The notes under the pieces are model-generated. The model did not search any database. It was not told the DNA's origin and worked only from the letters and a program-made list of their open reading frames with translations. A DNA stretch of 64,000 nt, from assembly GCF_964204645.1 (NCBI RefSeq), contig NC_134028.1, positions 6,484,501 to 6,548,500 on the forward strand, given 5' to 3'. Numbering within the stretch: position 1 is the stretch's first letter; the number at the start of each line of letters is the position of its first letter. The position numbers and the translations under genes are program-made. Of this stretch, positions 35,301 to 45,521 are shown piece by piece. The DNA comes from Tubulanus polymorphus (Eukaryota; Nemertea; Palaeonemertea; Tubulaniformes; Tubulanidae).

Positions 35301-36155
35301 CGATCCTTCCCCTCTTGAAATCAAATTATTTATGGCTGTTTTCCGTCTTTATTTCGTCGTAGGTTTGAACTACGGCTCGGCATTTAGTCCACCCGGTCAA
35401 ATGCGGTGTCCGAACTGTGGACAGATAATATACCATTCATCGCCGTCGACATATCTGCCCAGCACGTCACCACCGGTACACTCCTGCATGTCAAATATCA
35501 GTGTAAGTATCCGCCATTTCGCTGTCTTTCTTCCGTTGAATTTGGTAAAATAAAAATACATTTCGCCTGGTCCGGTATTGCTCTATTCGGTTATCGGGTA
35601 AAATTTTGGCTTCATTTCTGTTTAACACTTTTTATCCTGGCCTTACCACTAGAAACCCGATGTGCATTCTGTGCCTAAACCGCTAAACCATAATGGCTCT
35701 CCACTTCAATACAATATATACAATCTATCAATCTTCTATTTCTGTTGGTGATTCATATTAGGCCCTATGGAACTTCTACTGCGCACTCATGCCCTAAATT
35801 AGCCATAGTTTTCATGTTGCAAGTGCGTAGTATGCCAAGTAAAAGCTAAAATTCTGTTCCTGCAATCACTCAAGGAGTAATGATAAGGATGTATACATGT
35901 AGCTAAAGAATGATTTAAATGAGCATCTGGAGTTAAGATCAGCTTCAGATTTTAGCGCAAAAATTTGCTGGTCTATTTTAGACTAGCTATACATGCATAC
36001 AATGCAGCATTATTAGAAAAATATTGTCACCGTAAATGTTTATTTTTCTTTGATTATTTTCATACGCGCAGAGACCGCGCCCAGTTTCGATGTCAGCTGC
36101 GCAGGAGAAATTTGTGAAACCTGCTGTACCCGGAGACCGACTGGGCAAAACATAA
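31462..36155 (+). CDS. CCDC6: CCDC6-type coiled-coil protein (9 coding exons)
   Basis: CCDC6 (H4) is a mostly coiled-coil nuclear and cytosolic protein linked in human to checkpoint signalling and to RET fusions. Exons: 31462-31683, 32390-32539, 33245-33373, 33499-33602, 34038-34198, 34716-34872, 35104-35231, 35363-35502, 36072-36155. All are GT-AG with closing phases, giving 424 residues (human 474). The long coiled coil runs from about residue 32 to 320. Family hallmarks are [81 protein letters not shown] and [22 protein letters not shown]. The Pro/Ser-rich part begins [16 protein letters not shown] chose the ATG at 31462 because MADS matches the human start; an in-frame ATG 18 bases upstream is an alternative. 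Exon 8 encodes a CPNCG motif not remembered from human CCDC6. The last exon rests on splice logic only. Confidence 0.9.
32042..32212 (+). mobile_element. Non-LTR retrotransposon 3' fragment (RT ORF C-terminus)
   Basis: In CCDC6 intron 1. The 56 open codons ending at TAG 32210-32212 read like the C-terminus of a CR1/Jockey-type reverse transcriptase [23 protein letters not shown], then [17 protein letters not shown] and FKRSLKTH. The typical pattern is G...F...A...WN.LP.......F....K..L. It is 5'-truncated and dead, and is followed by about 75 bases and an (AAT)n tract. Confidence 0.8.
32287..32323. repeat. (AAT)n microsatellite
   Basis: About 12 AAT units immediately downstream of the retrotransposon fragment, probably grown from its 3' tail. 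Confidence 0.9.
34877..34922. repeat. (ATA)n / ATGATA microsatellite
   Basis: Imperfect AAT/ATG trinucleotide tract at the start of CCDC6 intron 6, followed by TTATTCGCTTATATAGTGCA. That kind of sequence is often found beside retroelement tails, but I cannot confirm an element. Confidence 0.7.
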
Positions 36156-36572
36156 GTATCGTCGTCACCGTTGTCAACAAACTTCGCATGGTGCTTCACT
36201 CTAATCGCTAAGGGTAACCGTTTAAACCCCGTTGCTTGGCAACCGCTTATTATCGACGCATAATTTGACGCCAAATACGGTCGCTGTGCGGTGTCTGCTC
36301 GTATTCTACGCGTTCGGTCGATCTGCGTGAGGAAGAAATGAATATAGATGAAATTGTGTTCAAAACACGACGTTGACTGCTGTGTGTTACTGAAAAAAAT
36401 TTTCGGAAAGTATGTCTAGGGTGGAACATATAATGTAATTAATCGGATTCAATCCTGTAGTTGTGAGTTTGATTCGACTATACATGGTTTGTTGTAAGTT
36501 TGCTAAGTGTTACTAAAAACAATTTGTTAAGGCCCTGATTTGGGCTTACTTGTGGCGTTCAGTGCCACTTCT

Positions 36573-36693
36573 GGGGCCGGTTCCGTAGTCAGGGCTTAGA
36601 CTTAAGACTAGTCTAAGACTATTTTAGTTATATAGCTAATCTAACAGCTGAAGACCACTTTTGGACTTAAGTCTCGACTATGGAACCGGCCCC
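36573..36693. mobile_element. MITE with GGGGCCGGTTCCGTAGTC ends
   Basis: GGGGCCGGTTCCGTAGTC on the left faces GACTATGGAACCGGCCCC on the right, a near-perfect 18-bp terminal inverted repeat. Inside, GGACTTAAGTC-type words are also mirrored. No coding content. Confidence 0.75.
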
Positions 36694-38916
36694 TGGACAA
36701 TTAACCTGTCCTAGTGCAGCATGATTAACGTAAAAAGTGCCACTGATTCCGTACCGAAAGTGCTGAAAAGTGTTTACCGTACTTTCGCTTAAGCCCCACT
36801 GCTACAAACCATGCTATGATGATTTGGAATAACTGCCGGTGTTTCGACTCTGCAGTTTGATCCCGTAACTCACAACAGTGGAAGCGGGTCTCCTGAAAAA
36901 TACTGCGCAACACGAAATCAACATTAGTACATGACGTACGTAGAGTCTAGTTGTCCTTTGACCCCGAGTTCCCCTGTACTGTGAAATCATATCTTATATA
37001 CTAATATATATATATATATAAATATATATAATACCTGTGTGCTGAATAACGTGGGCTAAAATTGATGTCGAAAAAACCAATCTTACAGTCTCTCGCAGAC
37101 CATTCCCAGTTTTGAGTTTGCTTCAGAACGCAACCATATATCTAGCAATGGAGTTTGTGTACTCCTGATTGGAAATTGTCCTGAAACCTAGTATATAACG
37201 AAATGTGGTAGTTTTGAATTTGAATTGCTTTTCATGAGTTGGCAATGACAGTTAACCTTGTTTCGCTCCACGTGGCGATTGAGGAGGATTCTGCTTGAAT
37301 CTGCCAGGTTTGCTAGTGAAGTGCATTCTTCACACATCGATGCCGGATTTCTTCTCAGATTCAAATGAAATCTATCGATAATTTCTCAAATTCTATGCAT
37401 GGTGAACAAAAATCACGCTATATTTGAATCCTTTAGATCAGGTATGAGTTTATCAAGAGACTCCATTTGCCTAATGTTTTTTTATGGGAGGCTAAAAATC
37501 TAGATGGAAGTTCACTGAAAAATGAACTAAATTTTGTTTGGGTTGTCCTATGGACTACCATCTAGTGAGATAGCTGGTGGCTCGTGGTCCGTATTGTTAC
37601 GGACAGCTATCTGTGTTACTCAGTTGAATTGCAACGCATGAAATTACTGAGCGCTTAAACGGCTACGGTACTCAGAATTTTGTCAGAGGTGAAAAAATTC
37701 GGCCGAGATTTCATAGTGGCTTCAGCGTGACCAGAGCAGAGATGAGATAGTGGCGAAATAGTAGGACTACAATCTGAGCTAGTCAATTAACGTTGCCAGG
37801 AGAGTAAGACAAGGTTTGTGGTAATCTTTGATATATGGAATCTATTTTCATGGGTACCGCTGTTGTTGGTATTAAAGTGTTACGTGTAGAGAATATGATA
37901 TGTTGTTTTTTTTTTTGTACAGTGTATAGTTTTCATATCTGCCAGTTGCAAAATTTGACTCCCGCGTAATTTTGCCTCGAGATTTCGATTTATTGAAAAC
38001 TGTAGAACTGGCTCCATACCAGTAGGAAATACTGTTGTATGATACGTTTATCGCCAAATTTAGCTTTGGTGTTTCTTTTTGAATTTTGAAGACGCTTTGA
38101 TCGATTTTCTTAAGTTTCTTTCCTATGTTTATGTATCCCCTGGGGCCCATCGTCTTATGAAAATTGGGTTGGTCAGAAACAAGATGGCCTGTGAACTTTT
38201 TTGTGCCTAAGAAAATGAATCTTGGCCTGAATTCCGAGACCTGTAGCTTACCTGGTACTAATGGTTTGCCATTTTCCATTGAAATTGCAATGGGTATACT
38301 TCGGGATAGGAGTTTGAACTTATCGAACTAATATTATTGAAATTGTCAGATTTTCAAGCATTTCGCCAAGTGGGCGTAGTGTCCCTTGACCCCTAATTTA
38401 AAACCAACAGATTTTATGGTCCCCTGTAGTTCATTGTAAAATTTTTTCCTCTGTACAATGTATATGAGTTACTGGTATGGAGCTTAACACTATTTAAAGT
38501 GTGGTTTCTTTTAAAACTGAAATATCCAGTAGACTCCACTGATCTCTGTTGTAATTGTTTGACTCTGATATTTTTCGGCCTACACGTCAATTGTACAATC
38601 CTACTCTTGCTTTCTTCCGTGGTCAATTTTTAGCTGTCAAACCAGTTGAATCCGCAAAAACGTTTAAATCTGTATTGAACCCAAATTGTTGATTGGTAGG
38701 GTCGGGTAGAAATGCGTGATAAAACTGCATTTGGTAGGTGTAGGTGTAAGGTAAAGTAAAGTACTATATTTGTTATTGTAAATTTTAAAAGTTTATAAAC
38801 AAGACGTATTAACGCAGCCGTTAATGAAGGACATGGACACCCCTCCCCCGCCATGCTTCTATACAGCAAATGGCTTTGTCGGATTTGTGGTGAATCCATT
38901 AAATCTTATCATGGTA

Positions 38917-39090
38917 CAGTAGAATCCGCTTTATTCGGATTTTTTTGGCTAACAAAATTCATCTGGTTTACAGTAAATCCGGATTAGAAATCTTTTTGTT
39001 GTATATTAGTGAACAAATGGACTGCAAATATTGTCCGCATTAGACCAAAATCCGGATTAAGTCGATCCAGATTAAGCGGGTTTGACCGAG
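38917..39090. mobile_element. pogo/Tigger-like MITE, copy B
   Basis: Left end CAGTAGAATCCGCTTTATTCGGA, right end TCCAGATTAAGCGGGTTTGACCGAG. TA flanks both ends (38915-38916 and 39091-39092), as expected for a Tc1/mariner-pogo insertion. CCGGATTA words repeat inside. No transposase. Confidence 0.65.
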
Positions 39091-39974
39091 TATGCCCAAC
39101 TCACAACTAACCCCTATTTCGTGAATCCTATTTGAATGCCTTGCGTATGGTGAATGAAGAAATATCGATTAGCTTGACTCGGGGAGGGAGTTCAGTTCTT
39201 TCACTGACGCCTGCACACGCGCGTGGAGGATGTTTGGGTTTTATACGTTGCGTTGTATATTCAATGCTTCATGTGACTTTGTGCTGTATGATAATAAAAT
39301 GCTAAATAATCCCCGCAATCAAATGAATATACGCTGAAAAAAAAAACCGAAATAAATACGCAGCGATTACTTCAGAAAATCTACGTGTGAAGTAGTGTAA
39401 TTGTGTAACTTAAATGATACGGCTTAGTAGCTTACTGGTATCTTAGTGAGCCATGCAAAATATTGCTTTGTATTTGGATATTCCAAGTTCATGAAATATG
39501 ATTTTTAACTTAGGTATTTCGTTTGTTATAAAAGAAGCTAATGAACTGACTGATCGCAGTCTATTTATCGATAAATGCTAGATTTTTTAAGAAAGCCACG
39601 AAATCATGTGTTGGAATCGCTTTGGGTAGATGTCGCTCTACATTGATCGCAACATGCAAGAAATCATGTGCTTTTTTCCGTCTTTCACCAGCCTTTTGAT
39701 TGATAGATGATTAATCAATGTAGACCTATTCTACCGTAACGATTTCATTTCGTTGTAGTTTATTACATTTTTTTTAGTTTCATATTGATAGATATTTTCA
39801 GCGTCGCTATACTTCAATGATTTCTCAGATTCTGAATGTATTCAGTATATATATATATAAAGAGTTAACCTTTGGATTTTGTGTCATAAGCCGATGAAAT
39901 TATCGAACTAGTAATGTAGGTTTATTTCATTTGACTTATATTCTGTTTGCCCTTTCAGTGCTGACTAATTAATA

Positions 39975-40190
39975 CCCTTAAGCGCTGGAAAAAATTGTTA
40001 AAAATTCCACCCCAATGTGTTGAATACAAGGCATATCGCTTTAGCGCGTATACACCATGGTGCAGTGTATCATTAGTTACTATTACACTATGTTTGACTG
40101 GTGTTGCCATCTTAGAGATATCAAATGATTACTTACTACATCAAAACATTGCATTGCGGTGTAGATGCAGTGAAAGGTTAAACATGAAAG
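39975..40190. repeat. Interspersed repeat with TATACACC.TGGTGC core, copy 1
   Basis: Shares with 43960-44165 the ordered blocks AAATTCCA.CCCA.TGT, CGTATACACC.TGGTGC.GTGTATCAT, ATGTTT.ACTGGTG.TGCCATCTT, ACATCAA.AC, and a terminal GTGTAG..CAG..TGAAAGG. Probably a non-autonomous mobile element of unknown type. Confidence 0.6.
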
Positions 40191-41693
40191 GAAAAAGCTT
40201 CTCATGAAACCGAACTCAGTGGGAAAAATATTCCGAATACCGATGATATTCCGTTGCTTGTTAGTGTTTTGTTGTATTCGTGTAATTTTTGTCTCAATGA
40301 AAAAAAAAATGCTTTCATTTTATATATGATGATTAAAAAAAATCTCCGAAAATATAATCGGCGTATAGAACCAGTCTAACAGCACACGAACGGACGAAAC
40401 CAGTCGGTGTGACAGACAGACATGTTGATGTGATATTTATTGTAGATGATATAATTGATAAGCGTATGTGAAAATAAATGGCTGATTATAGTTGAAAAAT
40501 CATGTTTTATCTCCATTTCATTGGGTAGCTGTCAGTTTCGGTGGTAATTATCAACCCAGTTGCAAGTAGTTTCTCAACGACGGAAAGCGCTAATTTGCAC
40601 ATCGCACCATTGATGTGACGAATAGCTACGAGCAATCATCTCAACAATTTGCGATAATGAATACGTTTTGACGACGCATCAACAAATATTAAAACAAAAA
40701 GCAGACATAACATTCATACTTGCACATCCTCATTCCTCACAAACTATTTTAGTATTTGCATATTGTAGGCATATAATCTATTTATGATCTTTCATAGAGA
40801 ATGATTTAGCAATTTAATTTTGAAATGACCATGCATCAACAAGCCAAAACGTTGTGCCTTGATGTTTTTTCAGAACATATTTGTTCTAAGGGCTTAGAGT
40901 GGGCCCCTGCAGATCCCAAAATTATGCAAAAATCATCAAATTAGAAAAATTCTTATGTTCATCTTAATTTTCAATTTCGTGATTTGCAAAAAAAGTTTGT
41001 TTCATTTCTCTCATCATTTGAATAAAATTCACACTCAAATAAAAGAAATTTTAATTGTATGATCCATTTTAAAAACACGTATTTAATTGTACAAATTTTT
41101 CCTACCCTCCCATTTATTTCTTGAAAATATTCGTACTTCAGGTAATTAAAATGCTAAACACACGACTATAGTCATAAATGAGTATCAAATCCGTCCATGT
41201 TAGTGTCTGAAAAATCCGCTAATGATGTGCATAGCGGCAGCACCTTACAGTGCAGTGACGCATTTACCAAAGCGCAATAAATATTCCTCAGTTTTGAAAA
41301 TTACGTTCTTTCTAAGAATCAATTCATAGCTTAATACTATGAAAATGTACGTATTTTATTATATCGCAACTAATGAATTGCATCAGACACTGAAAAACAT
41401 TTTTAAATCTGACTGTCAAGAGCGGATTTAATGCACATCTGTTACACCTACCTAGTGGTTACCATTTCATTTATCAAATTCACAAAATGATGCAATAATT
41501 CACAACGTTATGAATATTTCTCCATGTATCAGTTCACCGTATTGCCAAGCTTAATACGATAAGATATCTTAGATTAATAGAGTAGATGACATTTTTCAAT
41601 CCCCAAAACAACTATTTAGTCCTTTCCAGTTTCTCTTGGTCAATGTAATAGTCACTGTGTAGGCCTGGACTCCATCAGGCATTCAATACTTTC

Positions 41694-41709
41694 GGGGGGG
41701 GGGGGGGGG
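41694..41709 (+). repeat. Run of 16 G
   Basis: Homopolymer G tract; candidate quadruplex-forming or sequencing-error-prone site. Confidence 0.85.
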
Positions 41710-42433
41710 CAGTTGGTTAGAGTAACCCTTGGATAGTTGATGACAGTGACAATTAAAATTACATTGTCATTAAGGCATCTATCTATCGTAACCAACTAAC
41801 TGCTCAGCAGCCCCAAAACATGTCAACAACAATCAGAACAACATCCTTAGAAAAAGACTCATAGGTTTTAAAATATCTTAATTTTTTATTTTCAACATTT
41901 ACAAATAAGTTCATGGACTAACATTTTGGTGAGTTTGCCGACAGCCCAGAATATACGCTTGTTTGTATAATATCGCAGTCACATCAGCATGGTACATATC
42001 TCACATTTACTAGATGGTGCAATCGGACAAAATTTACTATTTTACCTAAAATCGATGTTTAAAATTATAATCAATTTGCAGTGAAAAACAAAACTATGAA
42101 TCAGAAAATATCAACAATTTATTTCCCTGATACCATTTTTAGATTCATTGGGAAACCGTCAGACCCACAACAACTGCACTTAATCCGAGTTTACGATGAA
42201 CCAACTTAGATCCCGTTCCACAGTTGCGAATTCAATTTGAAAATGAAATGATTTTGACCCTTCTAACTGTAGAACTCAGTACTGGCTTAATTATACCAAT
42301 AAGGTTAATATATATATGGGGTATAGATGGTCGGGTGTGTGACTCGAGTTATCGGCACAATGTGTAGGTTGTTTTTACAAAATTATAAAACTTTTTACTA
42401 TTCGATTATTAGCCTATTTGATTGATATATGCA

Positions 42434-42572
42434 CAGTTGAACCTCGTTAAGACTAAAGTCGTTTATTACGACAATTTCCAGCATGTTCCGGCTGAGATAT
42501 TTATATCCATACAGATTTGGACAATGCGAAACCGGTTTAATACGGTAATATCACTTATGCGAGGTTACTCTG
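42434..42572. mobile_element. pogo/Tigger-like MITE, copy C
   Basis: Ends CAGTTGAACCTCG and CGAGGTTACTCTG. The interior TTTATTACGACAATTTCCAGCATGT..CGGCTGAGATAT matches the element at 29745-29919, showing one family at two sites 12.7 kb apart. Confidence 0.68.
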
Positions 42573-43836
42573 TATTTTAAAGCAGAGTTTCAGGATAACC
42601 AAAACTCATATCACGATGACATTTCCAAATTTTAATTGACATACCATATAAGCCAGTGTGATTGTCTTTAGAAACACTGGTGTTTCAAATACATGCATTA
42701 CCCGCAGATTAGATGGCAACTCTTACAACGTGGATGTTACAGAAACCAATTGAAGGTCTTCTAATAATAGACAACCAACCTAATATGATGTCATAGGGGA
42801 TTCGTGTTGGTAGCCATCTTATCTGGAAGGATATATACGTACATGTAAATAATCTCCGCGATCACCTCAGTATCAGTTTTAATTAACGGAGGTACTTATC
42901 GTCATCAGAATATTGAATGAAGGTAAACCCAATAGTATACCTTATACAAAGAGCTCTTCGACTATACAGGTCAAGTATTCAAATACATCCTAGTTTTTTT
43001 TTTACAGACCATCTCTGTGACCCACTTTTTTCTACTACATACATGCACAAATTCTTCAAACACCCTATTAATTGATAACATGAACAAAAACTAACTTATT
43101 AACCTTTGATGAAACATTCATAATTCGTTTACTTTTTTCAACCATAATCCTTTTTATTCCCATATATCTATAACCAGTATTAATTTTGACATCGATATCA
43201 TATTTTTTGAGTTTCCCCCTGAACCTTATTTTAGAGCAAGCACATACATTATGGAACACAACCGAACTGAAATCTACAGTAAACCTTACCCGCAAAAACG
43301 AACTGAATTCAGATCTCTGCAAGTCTGATATTCAAATATCCAACTAAAGAACATTTTCTTAGACTTGAATTTAACACCAGCAAAATTATGTGGTCCCAAT
43401 AAGTCCATATAAAGCAGCAAGGTTTACTGTATATACATGATTTATATAAACAACAGAGCATGTTTTACGTCTTGATTGCATTTGTTACACAGTATTTAGA
43501 AGAAAACGCACTTCTACGAAACGTCTTAATCGTAATCAATGCGCAGAAATATTGTCATGAAAATAATTAGCGGCACAATCTTAGGGGGTTAATTTCAGCA
43601 CAGAATCCGAGCACATTCGAACCGAACGAAATTCGTTAGCATGATTTAACGCGTGAAAATTCGACGTTCGACTCTGAAAGGGTAAAATACTTGGCGCACA
43701 GATTTACAAACAGTTGATGTTGATGCATCTTTTGAGTTTATGTGGTCCATGCTGATAGTCAAACTCTTGTCTTTAAATCCGTGCTAATGTAGAAGGAGTG
43801 TATAATTATTTATTTGAAAGACATTTTGGGTAAATC

Positions 43837-45521
43837 TTAGATGTCCATTTGGAACTGCGAAGGTTCGTCCGTCATCCTGCCTTCCGCGCCTTCATCACTT
43901 TCTGCAATGCAAACAAGTTAATGTTGTTAGAATAGTTTGCACCAAATGATTTGAAAATCAAAAAAATTCCATCCCACTGTTGTATAATGGGCATACAACT
44001 ATAGTCCGTATACACCGTGGTGCGGTGTATCATCCCCATGTTTAACAGGTGCTGCCATCTTTCAATAAATACTAAAACATCAATACACTACGATGCAGCG
44101 TACTAGCAAAGTCCGTCGCTGATTTTATACACCGAGCGGTGTAGTCAGACTGAAAGGGCTAAGCTTCATTTATGATACAGATCAGGCCTGATCTGTAAAA
44201 CCATGCCCTGACCTTAAATATCATAGGAATTGTCAGTTGAAAAAAATGTTCAAAAATTTAAAAATATTTTTTTTTCCTCGAATCCGATTCTTACCGGGTA
44301 TTTTCTTCGGTAATCCATTCTCGCGAGGGTAATCGCCAGCTGCAGCCGGCGATGTCACACCGGGTATTTCGGGAAGATTCGGTGGCGGGCTCTTCGCTAA
44401 AGGCGAGTGTTGCATTTTCATCAAGAATTTCCTTTCGTAAATGATCTTCGTACCTAATCGAAAAAAAAAATAGACAGAATATCTCTTTCATGTTTAAATT
44501 GATAAGGGCTAACGGCACGTTTTTGGCTACAATCCAAACATATGTCACGGTGTTTTTAGCGAATAATGTAGAAAATCAAATTTAATTCAGGAGTCACACC
44601 ATGCATTTGCAATAACAGCAAATTATTGCATATTGAAGAGAATGGTGTCTATTGAATCAAAGAAGCAACAAATAAGGTTTGCACTAGTAGTTGGATAAAA
44701 TACTCGAATGTCTGCGAATTGAAGTCCCTTTTAGTAGATTTTTATATCATAAAATCAATTGTAACGAAACCACGTTTCGGCTGTTGATTAACAGCTATCA
44801 TCACGTGGAATGAGGTTTGCTCTGATGTAGTATCATTAAAGTCAAATTTCCAGGCTAAAAAAATTGATACCTTGACCCAGCCGGCTGCCTAAAAAATTAC
44901 GATCCAGCTAATAATAATAGACCTGGCAGTTATAGAAATGTACTGATTACAAATCTTTATTGCTGGATACAAAATGACCAGGCCAATTTCGAGGAACAAG
45001 AAATCAATTTATTTTTCTTAGCCTTAATCCTTTCATGAAAACATAGGCACCGTAAAACTATCTATCAATTGCCTCAATTTATTGGCCTATAGGCTAGGCA
45101 ATTAGAATAAATTACAATTCGATCGAGCAAAGTCCCGTCCTTGTACATTTAACCTTATTATTTATTTACACCGATTACTTGGAATCCAGCCATGATGTTT
45201 AGAATTCACTGTGTTATGTTTGATATGCATGCGTGAGTTCATTAATTTTCAGAGCCCAAAATCCAAATATCTCCATTTTCATGAGCCGAAACTAAATTCG
45301 AAACCTTATTGCCGAACGTTAGTCGAATGACAAGCGATGACAATTGAATAAAATCGTTTTAAAACCAGTTCATCTGTTAAATACGAACCTCCCGGGGTAG
45401 TCGAAAATAGCGTGCCTCCAGGAGTTTGCGCGTAGTCCGCTGGTAGCTGCGATGGATCGTTCACTTGCACCCTTCGAATCGGAATCTCACGGCTTTTCAG
45501 CGCTGCATGTTGCTTAGACAT
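43837..45521 (-). CDS. EIF4EBP1: eIF4E-binding protein (4E-BP), 3 coding exons
   Basis: 4E-BPs bind the cap-binding factor eIF4E and block cap-dependent translation until mTORC1 phosphorylates them. Exons in reading order: 45389-45521, 44295-44453, 43837-43901. Junctions are GT-AG, and 357 nt gives 118 residues, the same as human 4E-BP1. Visible motifs: SREIPIRR near residue 10 (the RAIP position), [15 protein letters not shown] with the two priming Thr-Pro sites (human T37/T46), the eIF4E-binding helix YERKFLM (Y....L+hydrophobic), [21 protein letters not shown], and the C-terminal TOS motif FQMDI (human FEMDI). I chose the ATG at 45519-45521 because MSKQH aligns with the family start; the frame stays open 11 codons further to another ATG. 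The symbol denotes the family; I cannot assign it to a vertebrate paralogue. Confidence 0.95.
43960..44165. repeat. Interspersed repeat with TATACACC.TGGTGC core, copy 2
   Basis: Lies in the EIF4EBP intron between 43901 and 44295 and is collinear with the copy at 39975-40190. Short inverted words TATACACCG.GGTG occur near both ends (44010 and 44130), suggesting terminal inverted repeats. Confidence 0.6.

Larger units (their letters stand above)
36156..43836. other. 7.7 kb non-coding stretch between CCDC6 and EIF4EBP
   Basis: Convergent gene ends: CCDC6 from the left, EIF4EBP from the right. No convincing coding frame. AATAAA at 39293-39298 and 40473-40478 could end CCDC6 transcripts. It contains several inverted-repeat elements (36573-36693, 38917-39090, 39975-40190, 42434-42572), a (TA)n patch at about 37005-37030 and a run of 16 G at 41694-41709. 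Confidence 0.45.
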
